The position numbers were made by a program, and so were the translations under genes. Of a DNA stretch of 64,000 nt, positions 8,980-17,513 are shown piece after piece. Each line of letters opens with the position of its first letter. Positions within the stretch are counted from its first letter, which is position 1. Source of the DNA: Thermomicrobiales bacterium (lineage in GTDB: Bacteria > Chloroflexota > Chloroflexia > Thermomicrobiales > UBA6265); contig JAMLHN010000009.1 in the NCBI GenBank assembly GCA_023957115.1, positions 1 to 64,000 on the forward strand, read 5' to 3'. The notes below the pieces were generated by a model. It searched no databases, had not been told where the DNA came from, and was given only the letters and a program-made list of their open reading frames with translations.

Positions 8980-9591
8980 ATGACACATTTGGTTCAACCG
9001 ACAACAACGCTCGAGATCGTATTCGGCAACGCCCAAAGCTTCACCCGGGCTGATCTTACATCCCAGCTGCGCGTACAGAACGGAGGGCTTTGGGGTCATG
9101 CTCGCACGGTCGCGCAGGTCGTGGAACGCGTTTGTCGATCGCTTTCGCTACCACCAGATGAAACCACCCATGCGGTCGATGCCGCATGGGTGCACGATAT
9201 CGGGAAGCTCACGATCTCTCCCGAGATTCTGAACAAGCCTGGCGCCCTCGATCCAGATGAATGGGTCGAGATGCAGGCGCATGCGACGCGCGGTGCGGAT
9301 TACCTCCTCACCTGCGAATCGTTGCGCACGATCGCCCCGATCGTGCGCCATCATCACGAGTGGATCGATGGATATGGCTACCCGGACGGCCTACGTGGAG
9401 AATGCATTCCGGTTGCCTCACGAGTCATCAGCGTGGTCGACGCCTTCGATGCTATGACGACGTCGCGCCCCTATCAGCGTCAACGGAGCACGGACGAGGC
9501 ACTCGCCGAGCTGAGACGCTGCAGCGGCACCCAATTCGATCCCCTCGTCGTCGAGCAGCTGGTTCGCCTCGTACGCGACCGAGAGCGATAG
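8980..9591 (+). CDS. Stand-alone HD-GYP domain protein
   Basis: A 203-residue protein that is almost entirely an HD-GYP domain, the family that hydrolyses cyclic di-GMP. Visible motifs are AAWVHDIGKL (the HD pair), EMQAHATRGADYLL, RHHHEWIDGYGYPDG (HH and GYP) and VISVVDAFDAMTTSRPYQ. There is no receiver or sensor domain, so input must come from elsewhere. The ATG at 8980 is where homology begins; the open frame upstream runs through the neighbouring promoter. It diverges from the solute-binding protein with 54 bases between starts. Catalytic activity is inferred from intact motifs. Confidence 0.85.
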   Translation: MTHLVQPTTTLEIVFGNAQSFTRADLTSQLRVQNGGLWGHARTVAQVVERVCRSLSLPPDETTHAVDAAWVHDIGKLTISPEILNKPGALDPDEWVEMQAHATRGADYLLTCESLRTIAPIVRHHHEWIDGYGYPDGLRGECIPVASRVISVVDAFDAMTTSRPYQRQRSTDEALAELRRCSGTQFDPLVVEQLVRLVRDRER

Positions 9592-9603
9592 GACGAAAAC
9601 ACC

Positions 9604-10338
9604 GTGAGCGGAACTATTACCTTCGATTTTCACAACACGTTGGTCGAGTGCGATCCCTGGTTTCAGATCGAGATTCGGACGCTGGTCAGCGACGTACTAC
9701 GCTACTGGAACGATCTCGGCGAAATCGACGTCCCGTCCGATCTGCTTCCGAGCGCGGACGCTGAGTACCGAAAGCTGCGTCTGGCCATCCACGGTCATGG
9801 ACACGAGCTGCCCGCTGACCGAGCCGTTCGTATGATCCTGGAGCGCATCGGATACCCGCTTCCGTGGGACGCGATCGATATCGCCCTCGATTCGATCATG
9901 CGCGCGGCCATGGAAACCGCGACGCCGGTCGAGGGTGCGCAGGCGGCCGTCAACAGACTGGCAAACGAGGGGGTCCGCCTGGGCGTCGTTTCCAGCGCGG
10001 TGCACCATGATTTTCTGATCTGGTCGCTCGATCGCTTCGACATGGCGGACGCGTTCGACCAGGTCATCACGTCTGCATCATGCGGGTTCTACAAGAGCCG
10101 GCCGGAGATCTACTGGTCTGCCCTGGACCAGCTTGGAGCGGATTCGTCGCACGCGCTCCATATCGGAGACTCACTCCGATTCGATGTCGGCGGCGCTTCG
10201 CAAGCCGGAATGCGGACCGCCTGGTACCAACGTCCCGACGCCAGAGACACGCCCACTCCGGAGCGCATGCCGGATCTGATCGTGCCGTCCCTGGTGAACG
10301 CTGCGCCGCTTCTGCTCTCGACCCTCGAACGCTCGTGA
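9604..10338 (+). CDS. HAD-superfamily hydrolase with altered motif I
   Basis: A 244-residue HAD hydrolase. Motif I is ITFDFHNTLV: the nucleophile Asp8 is present, but the usual acid/base Asp two residues later is His10. Motif II is near LGVVSSAVHHD, motif III Lys near FYKSRPEIYW, and motif IV is ALHIGDSLRFDVGGASQAGM. A GTG start at 9604 follows the HD-GYP gene by 12 bases. The stop overlaps or abuts trmD, so the three genes probably form an operon. Phosphatase activity may be altered by the His substitution; the substrate is unknown. Confidence 0.8.
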   Translation: MSGTITFDFHNTLVECDPWFQIEIRTLVSDVLRYWNDLGEIDVPSDLLPSADAEYRKLRLAIHGHGHELPADRAVRMILERIGYPLPWDAIDIALDSIMRAAMETATPVEGAQAAVNRLANEGVRLGVVSSAVHHDFLIWSLDRFDMADAFDQVITSASCGFYKSRPEIYWSALDQLGADSSHALHIGDSLRFDVGGASQAGMRTAWYQRPDARDTPTPERMPDLIVPSLVNAAPLLLSTLERS

Positions 10339-10340
10339 CC

Positions 10341-11006
10341 GTGCGCTTCTCGATCTTCACTCTTTTCCCCGACATGTTCGCCGGACCGTTCGGTGAAAGC
10401 ATCATCCGGCGCGCGGTCGAAAACGGCAAGGTCCAGATCGATATTCACGATATTCGGATCTGGACCCACGACCGTCATCGCACCGCCGACGATCGCCCCT
10501 ATGGCGGGGGAGCAGGCATGGTTCTGATGGCCCCCCCGATCGTCGAGGGCGTCGAGTCGGTGTTGGCTGGAAAACCGGCCCGGGTTTTGATCACGAGCGC
10601 CGGCGGGCGCACGTTCGATCAGGAGATGGCCCAGGAGCTCGCCGCGGAAGACGATCTGGTGTTGATCTGCGGTCATTACGAGGGGATCGACGCGCGGGTG
10701 ACGACGCTGCTCGACGCCGAAGAGGTTTCGATCGGCAACTACGTCCTGACCGGCGGAGAATTACCCGCCATGGTCATCGTCGATTCCGTCACGCGACTTC
10801 TGCCTGGGGTCATCGACGACGCCTCGATCGCAGAGGAATCCCATCAGGACGGTTTGGTGGAGTATCCCCATTACACGCGTCCGGCCGAATACCGGGGTTT
10901 GGCCGTGCCGCCGGTTCTGCTCAGTGGGCATCATGCCGAAGTGGCCAAGTGGCGGCTCGAGCAATCGATCGAACGTACGCGCACTCGCGTTCAGACATCG
11001 AAGTAG
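10341..11006 (+). CDS. trmD: tRNA (guanine37-N1)-methyltransferase
   Basis: A 221-residue TrmD, which methylates G37 of tRNAs that read CUN, CCN and CGG and so prevents frameshifting. Trefoil-knot SPOUT motifs are present: FSIFTLFPDMFAGPFGESII, DDRPYGGGAGMVLM, LICGHYEGIDARV and IGNYVLTGGELPAMV. I take the GTG at 10341 because it gives the usual VRF start; a GTG at 10335 overlapping the HAD stop is also possible. It is not in the usual rpsP-rimM-trmD-rplS cluster. It overlaps convergent recO by 16 bases. Confidence 0.96.
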   Translation: MRFSIFTLFPDMFAGPFGESIIRRAVENGKVQIDIHDIRIWTHDRHRTADDRPYGGGAGMVLMAPPIVEGVESVLAGKPARVLITSAGGRTFDQEMAQELAAEDDLVLICGHYEGIDARVTTLLDAEEVSIGNYVLTGGELPAMVIVDSVTRLLPGVIDDASIAEESHQDGLVEYPHYTRPAEYRGLAVPPVLLSGHHAEVAKWRLEQSIERTRTRVQTSK

Positions 11007-11812
11007 GGCGCCGTTTCCCGAATTTCCCGCAAGATCTTGAGACTGGAAAAATCCCGCTCCGCGATCGACCGCATATAGAGCGCGAGGGTGGCTTCGATTT
11101 CGCCAGCCAGCGCCGGGTCGATCGAGACTCTGCTCAGCTCGCCCATCCCATTTCGGTCGATCGAGCGAAGAATTTTCTGGACGTTGATCGACATCACGCG
11201 TCCGTTTGGGTCCAATGGCCAGCAATTCGGACAGAGCACGCCACCAGATTGGATTCCCAGCATGTTCGGTTCGGCAACGAGCTCATTGCCACAGCCAGCG
11301 CACCGGTAAAGATCGAGGCGGTAGCCGGTCACCGCAAGCAACGCCAGCTCATACCAACGCGCCAATATCCATGGCTCGCCGGGTCGATCGAGCTCCTGGA
11401 GGGCTGCCGAAAGAAGCTGGTAGACCTCTGGCACGTCCTGCCGCTCTGGTACGAACCGTCCCGTCACTTCGGCCAGATGGCAGGCATGAGAAAAAGCGTT
11501 CACCCGCTCTCCCAGCGTTTCGCGACGATCCAGAACCTCCACTGACGTAATGACATCCAGGTCCCGTCCCCGGCTGAGGATCATACGGCAGCGATTGAAG
11601 TAGTCGAGCGCCGGGGCAAGCTTGCTGGTCGGTTTACGCGCGCCCTTGGCAACGGCTCGGATCTTGCCCCGGTCACGCGTCAGCAGCGTGAAGACACGAT
11701 CCGTCTCGCCCATATCGAACCGGCTCAGAACGATCGCTTCAGTGCGATAGATTCGGTCTCGACTGGTGGCAGGGGATGTGATCTCGGAAGTGGATGCAGC
11801 GGCGTCGGTCAC
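10991..11812 (-). CDS. recO: DNA repair protein RecO
   Basis: A 273-residue RecO, which with RecR loads RecA onto SSB-coated DNA. The N-terminal OB fold begins TEAIVLSRFDMGETDRVFTL; the helical middle contains FSHACHLAEVTGRF. The zinc site CAGCGNE...CPNC is present in the C-terminal third. A GTG at 11812 is the likely start; the frame extends further upstream with no family sequence. recR lies 12 kb away on the same strand. It diverges from ccdA. Confidence 0.92.
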   Translation of the reverse strand: MTDAAASTSEITSPATSRDRIYRTEAIVLSRFDMGETDRVFTLLTRDRGKIRAVAKGARKPTSKLAPALDYFNRCRMILSRGRDLDVITSVEVLDRRETLGERVNAFSHACHLAEVTGRFVPERQDVPEVYQLLSAALQELDRPGEPWILARWYELALLAVTGYRLDLYRCAGCGNELVAEPNMLGIQSGGVLCPNCWPLDPNGRVMSINVQKILRSIDRNGMGELSRVSIDPALAGEIEATLALYMRSIAERDFSSLKILREIRETAPYFDV

Positions 11813-11907
11813 CGGTAAATGGTACCATTTGGCTGCGTTCCTGGGGCCTTTCGGAGACCTTGAAACGCCCCGGATATCGAAAGAATTCCCAGCGTGACAC
11901 TTCACCA

Positions 11908-12651
11908 ATGACCGGCAACGTTTCGATGCTCGCAGCCTTTGTGGCCGGCGTCCTGTCGATCACGTCGCCCTGCGTGTTGCCGTTGATTCCGCTCTATCTC
12001 GGCCACATTGCCGGTGTCTCGGTCAACGGCACCATGATCGACCGGAGACGCGTCTTCCGGAATGCACTTGCCTATGTCGCTGGGTTCTCGATGGTGTTCG
12101 TTGCGCTGGGCATCGCGCTTGGAGCGGCCGGTTCACTCGTCTCGACCGCCGAGCTCGTGGCCGGAAACCGATTCTGGCTGGTTCGTATTGGCGGCGTGCT
12201 GCTTATGCTCCTCGGTTTGCAACAGCTTGGGTTGATCACGCTGCCGATCATTGGCCGCGAGCGACGCGTCCAGCATTTCACAGAATCGACCGGTTCGGTC
12301 ACCTCGTCCTTTGTGATCGGCGCGACATTCGGCGCGGGCTGGTCACCCTGTGTCGGTCCGATCCTGGGCGCGATCTTGACCATGGCAGCCGGCCAGGGCG
12401 ATACCGTTCGCGCAGCATGGTTGCTGGTCGCCTACTCGGCGGGCCTCGCCATTCCGTTCCTGTTCTTTGCCGCGCTTGGCACGACATCTCGCATGCTGCG
12501 AAGCATGACCCGGCATCTCTCCGCCGTGAACAGCGTGAGTGGTGGCATCATGATTGCCGTTGGAGCGATCATGCTGCTGGGTATCTATCAACAGTTGTTC
12601 GCCCGTATCGCCGCGGTCGTACCATGGACACCGTGGGAACCGTCCATCTGA
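11908..12651 (+). CDS. ccdA: Cytochrome c biogenesis protein CcdA
   Basis: A 247-residue polytopic membrane protein that moves reducing equivalents from cytoplasmic thioredoxin across the membrane. The conserved first redox cysteine lies in LSITSPCVLPLIPLYLGHI and the second in GAGWSPCVGPILGAILTMA, with six hydrophobic segments. It is the first gene of a System II cytochrome c maturation operon (ccdA-resB-ccsA-resA), with 38 bases to resB. I chose the ATG at 11908 because the hydrophobic family sequence begins there. Confidence 0.95.
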   Translation: MTGNVSMLAAFVAGVLSITSPCVLPLIPLYLGHIAGVSVNGTMIDRRRVFRNALAYVAGFSMVFVALGIALGAAGSLVSTAELVAGNRFWLVRIGGVLLMLLGLQQLGLITLPIIGRERRVQHFTESTGSVTSSFVIGATFGAGWSPCVGPILGAILTMAAGQGDTVRAAWLLVAYSAGLAIPFLFFAALGTTSRMLRSMTRHLSAVNSVSGGIMIAVGAIMLLGIYQQLFARIAAVVPWTPWEPSI

Positions 12652-12689
12652 TCGCCGGCTTACGCGGCGTCCCCTGAGGAAAACGATTC

Positions 12690-14171
12690 ATGGCCCAGGC
12701 CACGCTCGAAAAACGCGGATTCCGCAATTCACCACTGGAAACGATTGTCGACCGCATCTGGCGCTTTTTCTGCTCGGTACGCGCGGCCGTGGTCGAAATT
12801 GCCATTCTCGCGGTGCTGGTTCTGATTGGCACCCTGCGCGGCAGCTCGGTGCCCCGGTGGATCGCCGATGCCATTCCCGCAACCGAAGGAATCGTCGACC
12901 GCTGGTACGGCTGGGACGTCTTCCACTCGATGCCATTCATGCTAATCCTGGCGATTCTAACGATCGCCATCACGGTTTGCACCCTGAATCGCGCGCCAGG
13001 AATCTGGCGCACGATCAACGAGCCGACCATTTCCACGACGCGCGGGTTCATTCGCAACGCGGACGTCTCTGCCAATGCGACGATCGCGCAGCCGGTCGAA
13101 TCGTCGCTCGACGCGTTTACGACGTCGCTCAAGAAGAAGCGCTACCGTGTCCTCAGCGAAGAGCATGGAGACGCCGTCCACGTCTATGCCGACAAGAACC
13201 GATGGGCCAAACTGGCAACCTTTCCCTTCCATCTCGCGCTCATTCTCATCCTCATCGGGGGCATCGTCGGGGCGCGCTATGGCTTCAAGGAAAACGAGTT
13301 CATCATTCCGGAAGGTTCGGTCCGCGACGTCGGGCATGGTACCGGGCTCAGTGTGAAGTTGGATCAATTCAGTGACAGCTGGCGCGAGGATGGGACTGCG
13401 GCGAGCTACCGAAGCGATCTCGTCCTGTACGAGAACGGCGAAGAAGTCAAACGGGACTCGATCACCGTCAATAACCCGATGTCGTATGGCACCACGACGT
13501 TCTACCAGACGAGTTACGGGCAGGCAGCCCAGATGCGGATCACCGACTTGGACGGCAACGTGCTCTACGAGGATGCGACAGAGCTTGGGATTTATCGCTC
13601 GTCGACGAATCCAGACGCGCCTGCCGGAATCATTACCCTCCCGCAGTCCAATCTCCGACTCAACGTCATCGCGCCCGACGAAGACCGAGCAAACGCTCCC
13701 ATGCTCGATACGCTGAATCTCGAAAGCGGGCAGATGTATGTGCAGATCCGCGGAACCGGGCCAGACGCCGGCGCCGAAATGCAGGATGCGGTGCTGGTCC
13801 AGGGTGTGCCGCAGGAAATCAACGGTATCGTGGTCGAATTCCAGCGAGAAACGCGCTTCACGTTGCTGCAGGTCGCCAGCAACCCCGGTATTCCCATCTT
13901 CTGGGCTGCCTCGTTCCTGCTGGTCGGCGGGCTGTTCGCCACGTTCTATTTTCCGCACCGCAGAATCCGCGCCATCCTCGATCGATCCGGCGAACCCGGC
14001 GTCACGCAGATTGCCCTGGCGCCGTTGGCCAAACGCGACTGGTCGGGACAAAAGGATTTCCGCGGCGTCGTCGAAGATTTGCAGCGTCGCCTGCAGACCG
14101 ACTTCGTTGTGAACGAACGTGCATCGACGTATTTGGAGCGTCCCGCCAAGCCGGCATCGAATTCGGCGTAG
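12690..14171 (+). CDS. resB: Cytochrome c biogenesis protein ResB/Ccs1
   Basis: A 493-residue ResB-like protein, one half of the System II heme handling and cytochrome c synthetase complex. Hydrophobic segments near residues 27-50, 78-100 and 170-195 precede a large extracytoplasmic domain of about 240 residues, closed by a segment near 405-430 (IPIFWAASFLLVGGLFATFY) and a cytoplasmic tail. It contains the family-type NPMSYGTTTFYQTSYGQ. It lies between ccdA and ccsA, as in Gram-positive res operons. Confidence 0.92.
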   Translation: MAQATLEKRGFRNSPLETIVDRIWRFFCSVRAAVVEIAILAVLVLIGTLRGSSVPRWIADAIPATEGIVDRWYGWDVFHSMPFMLILAILTIAITVCTLNRAPGIWRTINEPTISTTRGFIRNADVSANATIAQPVESSLDAFTTSLKKKRYRVLSEEHGDAVHVYADKNRWAKLATFPFHLALILILIGGIVGARYGFKENEFIIPEGSVRDVGHGTGLSVKLDQFSDSWREDGTAASYRSDLVLYENGEEVKRDSITVNNPMSYGTTTFYQTSYGQAAQMRITDLDGNVLYEDATELGIYRSSTNPDAPAGIITLPQSNLRLNVIAPDEDRANAPMLDTLNLESGQMYVQIRGTGPDAGAEMQDAVLVQGVPQEINGIVVEFQRETRFTLLQVASNPGIPIFWAASFLLVGGLFATFYFPHRRIRAILDRSGEPGVTQIALAPLAKRDWSGQKDFRGVVEDLQRRLQTDFVVNERASTYLERPAKPASNSA

Positions 14172-14224
14172 AATTTCCACACGATCGGGCCACGGGCAAT
14201 CAGGCCGACGCAAAGGACACACCC

Positions 14225-15130
14225 ATGGAAGGAATGGTCAGACTCTCGTTCTATCTTTTCGCAGCTGCATCGATTGCAGTCGCGGCCGCGTGGGTGTGCT
14301 ACATGGTCTACGCGGTGGGATTCATCCGCCTGCGCAGGACCGCCCTTGCGACCTCGACCGGCATGACGGTTACCGGATCCTCGACAGAGCATGTTCCCGG
14401 TCCGATGAGCGCGGCTCGATTCGGCAGCCTGTTCGGTTGGTTTGCGGCAGTCTTCGCCGGGCTCTCGGTCCTGACTCGCGCGATCGCCTCACACCGCGGT
14501 CCGTATTCGAACATGTACGAGTTCAGCCTTGCGTTCGTCTTCGTGCTGACGCTGGCATACATGCTGTTCGAGCGCTTCTATAACGTGCGGCAGCTCGGCG
14601 CGATCGTCATGACCATCGCCCTGGGCATGTGCCTCTATCTGTGGTCGCTGCCCCCCAGAATGCGTGAGGTCGATGCGCTCAATCCGGCGCTGCAGAATCG
14701 GCCGCTCATGACCTTGCATGTCTCGGCAGCCATCGTTGCCTATGCGACCTTCGCGGTTTCGTTTGCCGCGGCAATCCTCTTTCTGATCCAGCTCCGTAAG
14801 AACGTCTCGTGGCTGCCAAGCGCTGAGATGCTCGACGATATTGGATTCCGGGCGGTCACCATTGGATTCCCGATGCTCGCGCTCGTGCTGATCCTCGGTT
14901 CGATCTGGGCTCATCAGGCATGGGGGGCCTACTGGTCGTGGGACCCGAAGGAGACGGCGGCGCTCTTCACCTGGCTGGTCTACGGCGTCTATCTGCACAC
15001 CCGGTCGCTGCGCGGATGGCGCGGCCAGCGAAGCGCCATCATCTTGCTCATTGGATTCGTCGCGGTTGGCTTTACCTACTACGGCAATTATTTCTTCGGT
15101 GGAATGCACGCCTATGGCGGAGTCAATTGA
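14225..15130 (+). CDS. ccsA: Cytochrome c biogenesis protein CcsA/ResC
   Basis: A 301-residue heme-handling membrane protein. The WWD-type heme motif is present as AHQAWGAYWSWDPKETAALF near the C-terminus, flanked by conserved histidines (TLHVSAAIVAY and YGVYLHTRSLRGW). Eight or so hydrophobic helices fit the family. With resB it forms the System II cytochrome c synthetase. The start of resA lies inside its last 17 bases, so the two are probably translationally coupled. Confidence 0.95.
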   Translation: MEGMVRLSFYLFAAASIAVAAAWVCYMVYAVGFIRLRRTALATSTGMTVTGSSTEHVPGPMSAARFGSLFGWFAAVFAGLSVLTRAIASHRGPYSNMYEFSLAFVFVLTLAYMLFERFYNVRQLGAIVMTIALGMCLYLWSLPPRMREVDALNPALQNRPLMTLHVSAAIVAYATFAVSFAAAILFLIQLRKNVSWLPSAEMLDDIGFRAVTIGFPMLALVLILGSIWAHQAWGAYWSWDPKETAALFTWLVYGVYLHTRSLRGWRGQRSAIILLIGFVAVGFTYYGNYFFGGMHAYGGVN

Positions 15131-15767
15131 CGCGCACAGCGGTGGCCACGTCGCCGCTGACAACGAACATGGTGATCACTCGCCCCCTACTCGCCGCAAG
15201 CAGGCGCTTGCGGGTCTCGGCGTTGCCGCCGGGATTCTGATCCTGGCATGGTTCGTTGCCGGGCGGGCCGGATTGAGCGACGTCGGCAAGGGGGGAATAA
15301 ACACCAGCCTGCTGCCCAAGGTGGGAGACGAGGCGCCCGACTTCGTCGCCGTTAGCCCAATGGGAGACGTCGTCCATCTGAGCGACTTCAAGGGCCAACC
15401 GGTTTGGCTGAACTTCTGGGGAGCCTGGTGCCCACCCTGCCGAGCGGAAATGCCCGATATCCAGGCGGCGTACGAGCAGCTGGGACCCCAGGGATTGACC
15501 CTGCTGGCAATCAGTCTGGGAGACAAACCGTCGGAAGCGATCAACTTTGCCGAACTCAACGGAGTCACGTTCGACATCCTGCTCGATCCTGATCGATCGC
15601 TGACGAGTCCAACCTATCCGATCTACAACTTCCCGACACACATCTTTATCGACGAGAACGGGATCGTGCAGAAGATTGTTCTGGCGGAGATGAGCGCCGA
15701 TCAGGCAATCGAAGCCGCGCAATCGATTCTTCCTGAGCAAACGGCTTCGACCAATACGAGGCAATAG
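15114..15767 (+). CDS. resA: ResA/TlpA-type thiol-disulfide oxidoreductase
   Basis: A 217-residue membrane-tethered thioredoxin-like protein. A single N-terminal anchor (LGVAAGILILAWFVAG) is followed by a thioredoxin fold with active site WGAWCPPCRAE and the cis-proline region YPIYNFPTHIFIDE. It reduces apocytochrome c cysteines before heme attachment, using electrons from CcdA. The ATG at 15114 follows GGTGGA and overlaps ccsA by 17 bases. It is the last gene of the maturation operon. Confidence 0.93.
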   Translation: MAESIDAHSGGHVAADNEHGDHSPPTRRKQALAGLGVAAGILILAWFVAGRAGLSDVGKGGINTSLLPKVGDEAPDFVAVSPMGDVVHLSDFKGQPVWLNFWGAWCPPCRAEMPDIQAAYEQLGPQGLTLLAISLGDKPSEAINFAELNGVTFDILLDPDRSLTSPTYPIYNFPTHIFIDENGIVQKIVLAEMSADQAIEAAQSILPEQTASTNTRQ

Positions 15768-15830
15768 AACGGTTCCTGGCTCCTGATACGGAATCCGGGT
15801 AAATACCCAAGGATGTCTAACCTGGTGTCT

Positions 15831-15878
15831 TGTCGCCGCCGGCACAGGGCCGGCGGCTACCCCAGACCTTGTATCCCC
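15831..15878. repeat. Dispersed hairpin repeat, copy 1
   Basis: A nine-base-pair stem GCCGCCGGC/GCCGGCGGC with loop ACAGG (15835-15857), followed by a less conserved spacer and TATCCCC. The same core, CGCCGGCACAGGGCCGG with a TATCCCC box 20-25 bases away, occurs inverted at 61030-61080. Both copies sit between genes just past a coding end. There is no T-run, so it is not a standard terminator. It resembles a REP-like element. Confidence 0.6.
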
Positions 15879-15927
15879 AAGCAATCATGCGGATTTCGTA
15901 TGAGAGGATCGAATGATCTCTCCCAAA

Positions 15928-15961
15928 AGAACGGGACGGCCCGGTATGGCTGTCCCGTTCT
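15928..15961. other. Intergenic stem-loop
   Basis: A perfect ten-base-pair stem (agaacgggac with gtcccgttct) in the gap between convergent resA and the aldolase gene. It has no T-run on either side, so it is at best a weak terminator. A second hairpin (cgccgtcgc with gcgacggcg) follows at about 15972-15997, close to the aldolase stop. Confidence 0.5.
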
Positions 15962-16008
15962 CGCGTTCTGTCCGCCGTCGCGCCGAAGGCGACGGCGTGT
16001 TTGCAAAC

Positions 16009-16692
16009 TCAGTTTACGGATGAAGAAGGCGCAGTGGAGTTTGCAGATACGCCTTCGTTGCCCTTAGCAGCGGCAACCGAGTCGTACAACGATCGAGCGC
16101 GATTCGTGATGGAGGTCCAATCGCCTGCCTGGATGGCGTTGGGATCGACCAGGGCACTCCCCATAGCCACGGCAACGGCGCCAGCCTTGATGAAATCGGG
16201 CACGTTCTCGAGCGTGACCCCCCCGGAGGGAATGAGCTTGATATGGGGAAACGGCGCGAGAACGTCTTTGAAGTATTTCGGACCGCCGAGGCTCGCTGGA
16301 TGAACCTTGACGAAATCCGCGCCGGTCTCCCAAGCAGTCAGAATCTCCGTCGGCGTGAACGCCCCAATAACCGCCGGGATACTATAGCGACGACACATCT
16401 GAATCGTTTCCGGACGGAACGACGGCGTCACGATGTACTGAGCGCCCGCCAGGATTGCGATCCGGGCGGTCTCCGCGTCGAGCACCGTACCGGCTCCAAC
16501 GAAGGCGTCATCACCAACAGCCGCTCGGACCGTGGTGATCACATTCGCGGCGTTCGGATTGGTAAACGTGAACTCGACCGACGTGACACCGCCGGCGGCC
16601 AACGCTCGCGTAAGCTCGACCGCCTTCGAGAGGTCGTCAAGCCGAACCACGGCCACCACGTTTCCATCCGTGATCCTGTTGACATCCGTCAC
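16009..16692 (-). CDS. eda: KDPG/KHG-type aldolase
   Basis: A 227-residue class I aldolase of the 2-keto-3-deoxy-6-phosphogluconate / 4-hydroxy-2-oxoglutarate family. The catalytic Glu is in TSVEFTFTN and the Schiff-base Lys in ADFVKVHPASLGGP, with phosphate-binding loops GAGTVLD and IPSGGVT. It would split KDPG to pyruvate and glyceraldehyde-3-phosphate in the Entner-Doudoroff or related sugar-acid pathways. No partner dehydratase is in the window, so the physiological substrate is open. It diverges from the NrtR-like gene. Confidence 0.9.
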   Translation of the reverse strand: MTDVNRITDGNVVAVVRLDDLSKAVELTRALAAGGVTSVEFTFTNPNAANVITTVRAAVGDDAFVGAGTVLDAETARIAILAGAQYIVTPSFRPETIQMCRRYSIPAVIGAFTPTEILTAWETGADFVKVHPASLGGPKYFKDVLAPFPHIKLIPSGGVTLENVPDFIKAGAVAVAMGSALVDPNAIQAGDWTSITNRARSLYDSVAAAKGNEGVSANSTAPSSSVN

Positions 16693-16804
16693 TGAATTGC
16701 TCCTTCTCTTCCCGTATTCGCGCCTAGCCTAGCATGGGTACACTTGTCGTCGATACGGTCACACATTGCCCGGATCGTGCACCGACCGGCAGGCAGGAGC
16801 GGCC

Positions 16805-17506
16805 TTGGATCGAACCGGCGAAATCGAACCAGCTCAACGGATGAATTGCCTCGGCACAGCGACGCCTGAGGTCGACATTCGCGTGGCCGCGTTCACGGTT
16901 GCGAACGATCAAATCTCCGTGCTCCTCGACCGCACGGACGGTATTCAGCAGCTTCCCCGCTCGGTTCCCAACGGGGTAGAGTCGATCGATCAGCAAGCGC
17001 GCAACTTACTGCGATCTCACCTCGGGTATCCCGAACGGTATATGGAGCAGCTCTACACGCTCACCGTCGTCGAAATGGGCGTCTGGCGCATTGTCGTGAG
17101 CTCGGTCGCACTCATCGGCAGCGAGGACACCCCGACCCCACCAGCGCGCGGTCGGTGGCTTCCCGTGTCGGAGCTCGACGGCCTGAGCATGGGCGACGAA
17201 ATGGTGATCGAATACGCGCTCTTCCGCGTGCGGTCCAAGCTCGACTACACGACGATCGGATTCCATTTGCTTTCGGAAGAGTTCACCTTGAGCGAACTGC
17301 AGGCAGCGTACGAAACGGTGCTTGGTCGCAAGCTGGACAAGCGAAACTTTCGGCGCCGGATGTCGGCGCTTGGCATCTTAACGGTGACGGGCTCGACGCG
17401 TCGGGATGGTTCTCATCGCCCTGCGCGGCTCTATCGATACCAGCCAGAACAGGATTCGTCCGACTATCTGACCCCACCTTGGGCGACCGCTCAAGAAGGA
17501 AGTTGA
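16805..17506 (+). CDS. NrtR-like Nudix-fold transcriptional regulator
   Basis: A 233-residue protein with an N-terminal Nudix fold and a C-terminal winged helix (FTLSELQAAYETVLGRKLDK, then RNFRRRMSALGILTVTG and RPARLYRY), the architecture of NrtR regulators of NAD metabolism. The Nudix box is degenerate: the stretch around NGVESIDQQARNLLRSHLG lacks the REVQEE core, so it should bind a ligand rather than hydrolyse it. A TTG at 16805 follows AGGAG at five bases; no ATG has such a site. NAD kinase begins eight bases downstream, supporting a role in NAD(P) control. No operator was found by eye. Confidence 0.8.
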   Translation: MDRTGEIEPAQRMNCLGTATPEVDIRVAAFTVANDQISVLLDRTDGIQQLPRSVPNGVESIDQQARNLLRSHLGYPERYMEQLYTLTVVEMGVWRIVVSSVALIGSEDTPTPPARGRWLPVSELDGLSMGDEMVIEYALFRVRSKLDYTTIGFHLLSEEFTLSELQAAYETVLGRKLDKRNFRRRMSALGILTVTGSTRRDGSHRPARLYRYQPEQDSSDYLTPPWATAQEGS

Positions 17507-17513
17507 GCACTCG

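Noticed and set aside
10080..10340. Upstream extension of trmD
   Set aside because: The extra 87 codons overlap the HAD gene in another frame and contain no TrmD sequence.
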